From an uncultured Veillonella sp. (GTDB lineage: Bacteria; Bacillota; Negativicutes; Veillonellales; Veillonellaceae), in NCBI GenBank assembly GCA_902477915.1, contig CABSJA010000055.1:1-9317 (forward strand): a stretch of DNA of 9,317 nt. Reading direction: 5' to 3'. This document shows positions 1 through 6,178 of the stretch, in pieces. The notes under the pieces were generated by a model that saw only the letters and a program-made list of their open reading frames with translations, was not told the origin of the DNA and did not search any database. The position numbers were made by a program, and so were the translations under genes. The first letter of the stretch is position 1. Each line of letters starts with the position of its first letter.

Positions 1-49
1 CGGCCTTCTAAGCCGTGGGTCGGGGGTTCGAATCCCTCCTGGATCACCA
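1..49 (+). tRNA. tRNA-Arg (anticodon UCU), 3' part only
   Basis: The window begins inside the anticodon stem. The 3' strand GCCGT at 12-16 pairs with visible CGGC at 1-4, so one base of the 5' strand is outside the window. The seven-base loop CTTCTAA (5-11) has U33, anticodon TCT at 7-9 and A37. A five-base variable loop (17-21) follows, then a T arm with stem 22-26/34-38 and loop TTCGAAT, the acceptor strand CTGGATC (39-45), discriminator A46 and an encoded CCA at 47-49. The anticodon reads the AGA and AGG arginine codons. The 5' half (acceptor and D arm) lies outside the window, so the isotype call rests on the anticodon loop, which is clear. Confidence 0.93.
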
Positions 50-52
50 AAG

Positions 53-91
53 AAAAAAGCGGATAGCTCGTAATGAGCTATCCGCTTTTTT
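53..91 (+). terminator. Rho-independent terminator of the tRNA transcript
   Basis: A perfect 11-bp inverted repeat (GCGGATAGCTC at 59-69 and its complement at 75-85) encloses the loop GTAAT. Six A precede it and six T follow it, so it can also work on the opposite strand. It starts four bases after the tRNA CCA end and closes the tRNA transcript before the nuclease genes. Confidence 0.93.
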
Positions 92-110
92 GCTATATAC
101 ATTGGTCTAA

Positions 111-139
111 AAGACAGTAAAATTTATATGTGTTATAAT
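111..139 (+). promoter_or_regulatory. Extended -10 promoter for the nuclease gene pair
   Basis: TATAAT at 134-139 is a perfect -10 box, preceded by TG at 131-132 in the TGn extended -10 arrangement. A partial -35 box, AAGACA (111-116, four of six consensus bases), sits 17 bp upstream. The predicted start near 146 leaves a leader of about 47 nt before the GTG at 193. It lies just after the tRNA terminator, so the gene pair should have its own transcript. Confidence 0.72.
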
Positions 140-192
140 AGTAAAAATGAAAAATAGATGAAAAGTGTTGCGGACGTGTTAGGGGACGTATT

Positions 193-1350
193 GTGATAAA
201 TATAAAGAAGATTTTTAAAGATATAAAGTTGCAAAAATATAAATCTGGGGGAAGGGCTTATGTTGATCCTGTACGCAATATTTTTGTTCAGTGTACACCA
301 GAGGAGGAAGTAAGACAAAAAACAATTCTGTTTTTACAACGAGATTTGGATGTGCCTATTGAAAGAATTAGTGTTGAAGAATCTATGGCTCATGTGAAAA
401 GAGGAAAACGGGGAAGAGCGGATATAGTTGTTTATAGGGATGATAAGAAAAAAGATGCACTTTTAGTAATTGAATGTAAGGCCCCTGAGGTGGATGTATC
501 TTGTTATATAGTACGTGAGCAGGCTGAAGGGTATCTTAAAATTCTTGATGCTGATTATTATATGTTGATTAATGGGCATCAGATTATAATGTATAAATAT
601 AATTCTGGACTTGCTATAGAAATTGAAGGTATTCCTTCGTATAGGGAACTTTTAAATGATAAAGTGGAGTATGCTCAAGCATTGCCGATAAAAGCATATA
701 GTTATCGTGATATTTTATCAAAGGACCTTCAACGTGCATTCCAAAAAGAAAATTATTTAGGTGATTCTACACCTCATGATATAAAATTATTTGCACTTAA
801 TTTCTTAAATTTAATTTTATTAAAAACTGCTATTAATCATGATGATTTAATTGGGATAGGTATGTCGGAGGATTTTGGTGTAAAAAGAACTAGGTTTGGA
901 AATAGTGCTGGTTATAACTATCAGGAGTTGACACGCTTGTTTATCGCTAAAGACAATAAGAATAAAGACTTAATTTGGGGTCTTAGTATGATTGGTTATT
1001 ATAATACACAGTTAAATGTATCAATAACAAACAAGAAAAATAGACATCACTCCTTACAATTAGATTTGGATAAATTTTGTGAATATAATCCATTTACCAA
1101 TATGGTAACTGTTACACATAATGGAGCACTATCATTTGGTAGAGGTGGATCTATGAAACGTCAAGTTGTTATAGATTATGTAAAAGCTAAAGCACCAAAT
1201 TTAATTAGAGAAAATAAAGTATATCTTGGTAGTTTAGATAATTCTAGGTTATTGGAATGGGAGCATTCTGATGTTCAAAACTTTATAAATAACTTACTTC
1301 GATATGGAATACTTCGTGATGAAGTGCGTGCAAAATATAAAAGGCAGTAA
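193..1350 (+). CDS. Stand-alone HsdR-N-type PD-(D/E)xK nuclease-domain protein, copy 1
   Basis: This 385-residue protein carries the N-terminal nuclease domain of type I restriction R subunits (HSDR_N family) without the helicase part. Visible motifs are the helix TPEEEVRQKT (35-44) with candidate first acidic residues, RADIVVYRDD with D77, IECKA with E94 and K96, and the RecB-like Q-x3-Y at Q110/Y114. Together they form a complete PD-(D/E)xK site, so activity is plausible. A variable middle segment follows, then a conserved C-terminal region (about 235-385) with FGNS, RHHSLQL and NSRLLEW blocks that I cannot assign to a named domain. There is no signal peptide or membrane segment. The GTG start is the first possible in frame after an upstream stop, with AGGGG at 181-185 as ribosome binding site. 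The next gene is a paralogue. Fourteen of 25 arginines use AGA/AGG, unlike clpL and the pxp genes. The target, partner and biological role are unknown; defence is an inference. Confidence 0.78.
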   Translation: MINIKKIFKDIKLQKYKSGGRAYVDPVRNIFVQCTPEEEVRQKTILFLQRDLDVPIERISVEESMAHVKRGKRGRADIVVYRDDKKKDALLVIECKAPEVDVSCYIVREQAEGYLKILDADYYMLINGHQIIMYKYNSGLAIEIEGIPSYRELLNDKVEYAQALPIKAYSYRDILSKDLQRAFQKENYLGDSTPHDIKLFALNFLNLILLKTAINHDDLIGIGMSEDFGVKRTRFGNSAGYNYQELTRLFIAKDNKNKDLIWGLSMIGYYNTQLNVSITNKKNRHHSLQLDLDKFCEYNPFTNMVTVTHNGALSFGRGGSMKRQVVIDYVKAKAPNLIRENKVYLGSLDNSRLLEWEHSDVQNFINNLLRYGILRDEVRAKYKRQ

Positions 1351-1392
1351 TATCTATAAGGCTTTAATTGTTAAGACTAGACTAATAACGTT

Positions 1393-1397
1393 AGGAG
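1393..1397 (+). promoter_or_regulatory. Ribosome binding site fixing the start of nuclease copy 2
   Basis: AGGAG lies 11 bases before the ATG at 1409. The frame is open back to an ATG at 1304, which would overlap copy 1. From 1409 onward the protein aligns with the first residue of copy 1 without a gap, so 1409 is preferred. Confidence 0.75.
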
Positions 1398-1408
1398 ATA
1401 AATCTATT

Positions 1409-2608
1409 ATGAAGTATATAGAAGAGATTTTTGATAAGATAGAACTTGAAAAATTTCAACGAGATGGAGATTGTATATATGATCCTATACGTTGTTTTTT
1501 GTTAGCTGCGACACCGGAGGAGTGTGTTCGTCAAAAAACAATTGTATTCTTGCAACAGGAATTAGGGATACCTGTTAATCGGATTTTTGTAGAAGAGTCA
1601 ATGGCGCATACTAAAAAGGGCGCCCGTGGAAGAGCAGATATTGTTATCTATCGTGATGACGAGTGTACAGATGTACTAATGATTATAGAATGTAAGGCTG
1701 CTCATATTAACATACTTGGTGATGAGGTCTTTAAGCAAGCTTCGGGATATAGAGAGATACTTAACGCTGAGTATATTATGCTGGTTAATGGTATAGAGGC
1801 CATTATATATTATTATAATGATGGAACATATCATGAAGTTAAGGATATTCCTTTATTAGAGGAGCTTTTAAGGAAAGAAATTTCTTTTGTCGAGCCGGAA
1901 CCCTTTGAGGCATTTAGATATGAAGAGCTTATGTCAGACGAGTTTCAAGAGGCATTTGCAGAGAATTGTGATATTAGTGAATATACGCCTCAATATATAA
2001 AAGGCTTTGCTCTTAATTTGATCAATCTAATTATTTATAAAGAGATTAAAAATAGTAAGTTTTTGGAAAAATTAGGTGTATCCGACGATTGCCGTGTAAG
2101 TATGCCACATTTTGGTAATAGTGGCGGTGGTAATTATCAAGTTTGGTCTCATATGTTTATTGCAAAAGATTATCTCAATAGAGACCAAGTTCTAGGTATT
2201 AGTATATGTGCTACGGCACATACAGAGAATGATCCGCATTGGGGGAACCGTACTGGTACTACTCAATTAAATGTATCTATAACCAATAAAGAATCAAGAC
2301 ATCATTCTCTTCAATTAAATTTAGATAGGTGCTGTCGATATAATCCGCTTACTAATATAGTAGATATTACACATAACGGTTCTTTAACAAGAGGTAAAGG
2401 TGGAGCGGCTAAAAGAGCTGATGTTATTGCATATATTAAGGACCGTGCGCCTGAGCTTGTTCATGGTGATGAAATATATCTTGGTCGTCTAAATAATTCT
2501 CGTTTGCTAGAGTGGAATGACTCTAATGTACAATCTTTCATAAGGAATTTGTTACGTTATGCTGTACTTCGTGATGGATTTAGAGCAGAATATAAGAAAT
2601 CAAAGTAA
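1409..2608 (+). CDS. Stand-alone HsdR-N-type PD-(D/E)xK nuclease-domain protein, copy 2
   Basis: This 399-residue paralogue of the preceding gene starts 58 bp after it and probably shares its transcript. My hand alignment gives about 190 identities over 380 aligned positions. The nuclease residues sit at the same numbers: TPEE near 35-38, D77 in RADIVIYRDD, E94 and K96 in IECKA, and Q110/Y114. The two proteins align without gaps to residue 266. Copy 2 then has 13 extra residues (around 268-284, including TENDPHWGN) before the near-identical TQLNVSITNK block. The C-terminal third is more conserved than the middle, so the unknown C-terminal domain is under constraint. No helicase, methyltransferase or specificity gene is nearby, so this is not a normal type I restriction system. 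Eleven of 25 arginines use AGA/AGG. The two copies could act as a heterodimer or as two specificities; this is inference. Confidence 0.78.
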   Translation: MKYIEEIFDKIELEKFQRDGDCIYDPIRCFLLAATPEECVRQKTIVFLQQELGIPVNRIFVEESMAHTKKGARGRADIVIYRDDECTDVLMIIECKAAHINILGDEVFKQASGYREILNAEYIMLVNGIEAIIYYYNDGTYHEVKDIPLLEELLRKEISFVEPEPFEAFRYEELMSDEFQEAFAENCDISEYTPQYIKGFALNLINLIIYKEIKNSKFLEKLGVSDDCRVSMPHFGNSGGGNYQVWSHMFIAKDYLNRDQVLGISICATAHTENDPHWGNRTGTTQLNVSITNKESRHHSLQLNLDRCCRYNPLTNIVDITHNGSLTRGKGGAAKRADVIAYIKDRAPELVHGDEIYLGRLNNSRLLEWNDSNVQSFIRNLLRYAVLRDGFRAEYKKSK

Positions 2609-2618
2609 TATTGTTAAT

Positions 2619-2650
2619 AAAAGACCATTCGTCGAATGGTCTTTTGGTTT
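2619..2650 (+). terminator. Terminator after the nuclease gene pair
   Basis: AAAAGACCATT (2619-2629), loop CGTCG and AATGGTCTTTT (2635-2645) form a perfect 11-bp stem ending in a short T tract. It begins ten bases after the stop codon of nuclease copy 2. The flanking A and T runs would let it serve both strands. Confidence 0.88.
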
Positions 2651-2734
2651 TTATATAATCAAATCAAAAGTGCAAATTTAATTATCTCTCACAAACACAG
2701 TATTTATCTATGTTCTTACCATATAAATCTAATT

Positions 2735-2795
2735 AGTCAAAATAAAAGTCAAAAAAAGTCAAAAATTTTCACTTTGACCTATTGACTTTTTGACT
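2735..2795 (+). promoter_or_regulatory. CtsR-type operator array upstream of clpL
   Basis: Six RGTCAAA-like heptads lie in 61 bases. On the + strand AGTCAAA occurs at 2735-2741, 2747-2753 and 2757-2763. On the - strand GGTCAAA covers 2773-2779, AGTCAAT 2781-2787 and AGTCAAA 2789-2795. The pair at 2747-2763 has the 3-base spacer and 10-bp period of the CtsR consensus (RGTCAAA-NAN-RGTCAAA). The minus-strand heptads overlap the -35 region. CtsR represses clp genes in low-GC Gram-positive bacteria and is released by heat and protein stress, so binding here should repress clpL. The regulator gene is not in this window. Confidence 0.82.
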
Positions 2796-2810
2796 TAATG
2801 AGTTTATTAT
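2782..2810 (+). promoter_or_regulatory. Main clpL promoter
   Basis: TTGACT (2782-2787), a 17-bp spacer and TATTAT (2805-2810) make a good vegetative promoter. A TATAAT at 2808-2813 overlaps the -10 but would need a 20-bp spacer. The -35 lies inside a minus-strand CtsR-type heptad, which fits repression by occlusion. The predicted transcript has a leader of about 95 nt. Confidence 0.7.
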
Positions 2811-2858
2811 AATGACATAAGGTTGAAGAAACCTAGAAATAAAGCAAGAAATTAAACA

Positions 2859-2884
2859 GACTTAAAAAGTCAAACTGATATACT
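2859..2884 (+). promoter_or_regulatory. Possible second clpL promoter with a seventh heptad
   Basis: TGATATACT (2876-2884) is an extended -10 element about 28 bases before the clpL start, but no convincing -35 is seen. Just upstream, AGTCAAA (2868-2874) and the palindrome GACTT-aaa-AAGTC (2859-2871) fall where the spacer would be. This could be a second CtsR-controlled start site or a leader operator. Support is modest. Confidence 0.35.
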
Positions 2885-2911
2885 TGTAGTTAAAAAAGTG
2901 AGGTAATTAAT

Positions 2912-5128
2912 ATGAACAACAACTTCAATAACTTTGGTAGCGATTTCGGTAGCATGAATGATTTGTTCAATCAATTGATGGGTAACATGGGTGGTTATTC
3001 CACAGAAAACCGTCGTTATAAAATTAATGGTCGTGAAGTAACTCCAGAAGAGTTTGCTTTTTATCGCCAAACTGGTCGTTTGCCTTCTAATGAAGAAATG
3101 CAAGCTGCTCAAGCTGCACAACAAGGTAAAATGAAACAAGATGGCATCCTTGCTCGTTTGGGTACAAATTTAACGCAACAAGCTCGTGATGGTAAACTCG
3201 ATCCTGTTATTGGTCGTAATAAAGAAATCCAAGAAACAGCAGAAATTTTAGCACGTCGTACTAAAAACAATCCTGTACTCGTAGGTGATGCTGGTGTTGG
3301 TAAAACAGCTGTAGTAGAAGGCTTGGCACAAGCAATCGTTAATGGCGATGTTCCTGCAGCGATTAAAAATAAAGAAATCATTTCCATCGATATTTCCGGT
3401 TTGGAAGCTGGTACTCAATACCGTGGTTCCTTCGAAGAAAATATCCAAAACCTTATCAAAGAAGTTAAGGCCGCTGGTAACATTATCTTGTTCTTCGATG
3501 AAATCCATCAAATCTTGGGCGCTGGTTCTACAGGTGATGGTCAAGGCTCTAAAGGCTTAGCAGATATCTTGAAACCAGCTTTGTCCCGTGGTGAAATGAC
3601 TGTTATCGGTGCTACAACACAAGATGAATATCGTAATACAATCATGAAAAACGCAGCTCTTGCTCGTCGTTTTAATGAAGTTAAGGTAAATGCACCATCT
3701 GCAGAAGATACTTTCAAAATTTTACAAGGTATTCGTCCATTGTACGAAGCGCATCATAACATTGAATTGCCAGATGCAGTATTGAAAGCAGCTGTAGATT
3801 ATTCTGTACAATATATCCCTCAACGTAGCTTGCCAGATAAAGCAATCGACTTGATTGATGTAACAGCAGCTCACTTGGCTTCCCAACATCCTGTAACTGA
3901 TATTAAAACATTAGAAGCAGATATTGCAGAAGCTAAAGCAAAACAAGAAGAGTTTGCTCAAAAAGAAGATTACGAATCCGCTATTAACGAAAAAATGCGT
4001 ATTCAAAAATTACAAGAAGAAATCGACAAACACACTGACAATCAAAAAGTTGTGGCTCAAGTTAATGACGTAGCAGAAGCCGTTGAAAGAATGACAGGTA
4101 TCCCTGTATCTCAAATGGGCGCATCCGATATCGAACGCTTGAAAGACATGAAATCTCGTTTACAAGCTCATGTCATCGGTCAAGATAAAGCAGTAGAAGC
4201 TGTATCTAAAGCTATTCGTCGTAACCGTGCAGGCTTTGACGAAGGTAACCGTCCAATCGGTAGCTTCTTATTCGTAGGTCCTACTGGTGTTGGTAAAACA
4301 GAATTGGCTAAACAATTAGCTCTTGATATGTTTGGGAACAAAGATGCTATTATTCGCTTGGATATGTCCGAATACAGTGACCGTACCGCAGTGTCTAAAT
4401 TGATTGGTGCTACAGCTGGTTATGTTGGTTATGAAGATAACTCCAACACATTGACTGAACGCGTTCGTCGTAATCCTTACTCCATCGTATTGTTCGACGA
4501 AATCGAAAAAGCAGACCCTCAAGTTATTACATTACTTCTTCAAGTATTGGATGATGGCCGCTTAACAGATGGTCAAGGTAACACAGTAAACTTCAAAAAT
4601 ACAGTTATCATTGCTACATCTAACGCAGGCTTTGGTTATGGTCAAAATAATGACGATGAAAACAAAGTTGATGTAATGGAACGTATCGCTCCATTCTTCC
4701 GTCCAGAATTCTTGAACCGTTTCAATGCAGTAATTGAGTTCAACCAATTAAGCAAAGACGACTTGAAGAAAATCGTAGACTTGATGCTTGATCAAGTTAA
4801 CAAAACTTTGGCTAAAAAAGACATCACTCTTGATGTAACTGATGCAGCTAAAGAATTATTGATGGAACAAGGTTATGATAAAACTATGGGCGCTCGTCCA
4901 TTACGCCGTGTTATCGAATCTGAAATCCGCGATAATGTAACTGACTTCTACTTGGATCACATCGATGCAAAACACTTGTTGGCTGATGTTATAGATGGTC
5001 ACATTGTTATCAGTGAGAAAGACGCTGATAAAGATACTGATAAAAAATCTGATGATACATCCAGTGATGAAAAATCTGCAGACGACAGCAAACAAGCTGA
5101 TGATGCTGCATCCAAGGATAATAAATAA
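2912..5128 (+). CDS. clpL: ClpL, Hsp100/Clp ATP-dependent chaperone
   Basis: This 738-residue protein is a cytoplasmic disaggregase with two AAA+ domains. It lacks the double-repeat ClpN domain of ClpA/B/C and has a short Asn/Gly/Phe-rich N terminus, then YKINGREVTPEEFAFYRQTG (36-55), as I recall from streptococcal and lactobacillar ClpL. D1 has Walker A GDAGVGKT (125-132) and Walker B ILFFDE (192-197). A short coiled middle segment (about 335-378) includes a UVR-like stretch near 354-371. D2 has Walker A GPTGVGKT (456-463), Walker B IVLFDE (525-530), FRPEFLNR (596-603) and sensor-2 GARP (660-663). The LGF/IGF/VGF loop used to bind ClpP is not seen, so it probably acts as a ClpP-independent chaperone. 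The last 37 residues (702-738) hold 12 Asp, 2 Glu, 8 Lys and 6 Ser, a tail I do not know from typical ClpL of about 700 residues. The start has GTGAGGT at 2898-2904. The gene is monocistronic, has a CtsR-type operator and uses arginine codons that are almost all CGT/CGC. Confidence 0.95.
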   Translation: MNNNFNNFGSDFGSMNDLFNQLMGNMGGYSTENRRYKINGREVTPEEFAFYRQTGRLPSNEEMQAAQAAQQGKMKQDGILARLGTNLTQQARDGKLDPVIGRNKEIQETAEILARRTKNNPVLVGDAGVGKTAVVEGLAQAIVNGDVPAAIKNKEIISIDISGLEAGTQYRGSFEENIQNLIKEVKAAGNIILFFDEIHQILGAGSTGDGQGSKGLADILKPALSRGEMTVIGATTQDEYRNTIMKNAALARRFNEVKVNAPSAEDTFKILQGIRPLYEAHHNIELPDAVLKAAVDYSVQYIPQRSLPDKAIDLIDVTAAHLASQHPVTDIKTLEADIAEAKAKQEEFAQKEDYESAINEKMRIQKLQEEIDKHTDNQKVVAQVNDVAEAVERMTGIPVSQMGASDIERLKDMKSRLQAHVIGQDKAVEAVSKAIRRNRAGFDEGNRPIGSFLFVGPTGVGKTELAKQLALDMFGNKDAIIRLDMSEYSDRTAVSKLIGATAGYVGYEDNSNTLTERVRRNPYSIVLFDEIEKADPQVITLLLQVLDDGRLTDGQGNTVNFKNTVIIATSNAGFGYGQNNDDENKVDVMERIAPFFRPEFLNRFNAVIEFNQLSKDDLKKIVDLMLDQVNKTLAKKDITLDVTDAAKELLMEQGYDKTMGARPLRRVIESEIRDNVTDFYLDHIDAKHLLADVIDGHIVISEKDADKDTDKKSDDTSSDEKSADDSKQADDAASKDNK

Positions 5129-5208
5129 TCAGTAGGCTATTGACACTAACTAATGAATCCCTTACAACTCTCTCCATATACAAATAAATAATAGTCCTAT
5201 TGATGGTG

Positions 5209-5241
5209 AAAGCACCCGACAATATGTCGGGTGCTTTTTTT
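5209..5241 (+). terminator. Terminator after clpL
   Basis: AGCACCCGACA (5211-5221) and its perfect complement (5225-5235) enclose the loop ATA. A T tract of seven follows to 5241, with AA at 5209-5210 extending the stem. It lies about 80 bases after the clpL stop. I see no gene in the stretch between them. Confidence 0.94.
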
Positions 5242-5272
5242 ATGTATCAATAGTTGTGTATTAATAAAGAAA

Positions 5273-5291
5273 TTTTGTATACATGACAAAA
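5273..5291 (+). promoter_or_regulatory. Palindromic operator candidate upstream of pxpA
   Basis: TTTTGT (5273-5278) and ACAAAA (5286-5291) form an inverted repeat across seven bases. It overlaps the perfect 8-bp palindrome TGTATACA (5276-5283). It ends four bases before the predicted -35 of pxpA. The shape resembles GntR-family operators, but no regulator gene is visible here, so the binding protein is unknown. Confidence 0.35.
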
Positions 5292-5295
5292 ATCA

Positions 5296-5325
5296 TTGCT
5301 AATATATCGATTTATTTAGTATAAT
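5296..5325 (+). promoter_or_regulatory. Promoter of the pxp cluster
   Basis: A perfect TATAAT (5320-5325) lies 18 bp after TTGCTA (5296-5301), which keeps four of six -35 consensus bases. The predicted start near 5332 gives a leader of about 60 nt before pxpA. It is the only good promoter between the clpL terminator and pxpA. Confidence 0.65.
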
Positions 5326-5334
5326 CATATCTAT

Positions 5335-5357
5335 AAATTCAATATTCTATAGAATTT
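5335..5357 (+). promoter_or_regulatory. Leader palindrome, possible operator of the pxp cluster
   Basis: ATTCTATAGAAT (5344-5355) is a perfect 12-bp palindrome just after the predicted transcription start. AAATTC (5335-5340) and GAATTT (5352-5357) add an overlapping inverted repeat. The position suits a repressor roadblock, but AT-rich DNA makes such palindromes fairly easy to find by chance. Confidence 0.3.
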
Positions 5358-5378
5358 AAAAAAGAGATGAAGAAAGAG

Positions 5379-5383
5379 AGGAG
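5379..5383 (+). promoter_or_regulatory. Ribosome binding site fixing the pxpA start
   Basis: AGGAG sits seven bases before the ATG at 5391. An ATG at 5367 is in the same frame but would put this site inside the gene and has only a weak AAAGAG-like site in front. Confidence 0.8.
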
Positions 5384-5390
5384 ATTATTG

Positions 5391-6161
5391 ATGTCACATT
5401 ATGTAGATCTAAACAGCGATTTAGGTGAAAGCTTTGGCAACTATACATTGGGCATGGATAGTGAAGTATTAAATCACGTAACTAGTGCTAATGTTGCTTG
5501 CGGATGGCATGCTGGGGATCCTCTCATTATGGAGGCCACAGTTCGCATGTGCAAGGAGAAGGGCGTAGCCGTAGGTGCACATCCTGGATATCCTGATCTA
5601 ATGGGCTTTGGTCGTCGAGCAATGGCTGTAAACCCTGCGGAGGCAAAAGCCTATATGATGTATCAAGTGGGTGCATTGCAAGCCTTCTGTGATAGTTATG
5701 GCGTTACATTACAACATATGAAATTACATGGCGCTTTTTACAATACTGCTTGTGTCACTCCTGCATTGGCAGATGCCGTATTAGATGGCTTACAAGCGGT
5801 TAATCCTAATATTGCAGCTATGGTTTTAAGCGGTAGCTATATTGCTAAAGAAGCGCAACGCCGAGGTATTCCTGTGATTCAGGAGGTCTTTGCTGACCGC
5901 GGTTATACTGATGAAGGTACATTGGTACCTCGTACAGAACCAGGCGCTTTCATAAAAGACCCTCAAGAGGCTCTTGAACGAGTTCTTATGATGGTTACAG
6001 AAGGCAAGGTTATAACAAATACAGGTAACACTATCGATATTGTAGCTGATTCAGTATGCGTGCACGGTGACAATCCAGAAGCGATAGCTTTCACAAATTA
6101 CATCCGTGAAGGCCTTACAAAAGCGGGCGTTACAGTGGCTAATTTTCAAAACCGTAAATAG
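5391..6161 (+). CDS. pxpA: 5-oxoprolinase subunit PxpA (LamB/YcsF family)
   Basis: PxpA acts with PxpB and PxpC in the cytoplasm to hydrolyse 5-oxo-L-proline to L-glutamate at the cost of ATP. This clears a compound that forms spontaneously from glutamine and from N-terminal Gln/Glu of peptides. The 256-residue length matches the family (about 245-255). Family motifs in order are VDLNSDLGES (5-14), ACGWHAGD (36-43), GAHPGYPD (62-69), KLHGAFYN (111-118), EVFADRGY (165-172) and CVHGD (223-227), whose His and Asp residues are those expected around the active site. It is the first gene of the cluster, and its Arg codons are all CGN. About 190 bp holding a tandem repeat separates it from the transporter gene, and no terminator is seen between them, so co-transcription is likely. 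Confidence 0.96.
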   Translation: MSHYVDLNSDLGESFGNYTLGMDSEVLNHVTSANVACGWHAGDPLIMEATVRMCKEKGVAVGAHPGYPDLMGFGRRAMAVNPAEAKAYMMYQVGALQAFCDSYGVTLQHMKLHGAFYNTACVTPALADAVLDGLQAVNPNIAAMVLSGSYIAKEAQRRGIPVIQEVFADRGYTDEGTLVPRTEPGAFIKDPQEALERVLMMVTEGKVITNTGNTIDIVADSVCVHGDNPEAIAFTNYIREGLTKAGVTVANFQNRK

Positions 6162-6178
6162 TAAAACGGCCATTAGAA

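Noticed and set aside
1304..1408. Longer N terminus for nuclease copy 2 starting at ATG 1304
   Set aside because: It would overlap the end of copy 1 and adds 35 residues with no counterpart in copy 1; the ATG at 1409 has a ribosome binding site and matches the start of the paralogue.
193..2608. A normal type I restriction system
   Set aside because: Only the HsdR N-terminal nuclease domain is present; no helicase motifs and no HsdM or HsdS gene are found in the window.
3342..3560. Small open frame inside clpL on the plus strand
   Set aside because: It is a frame shadow over the ClpL D1 ATPase domain and has no separate translation signal.
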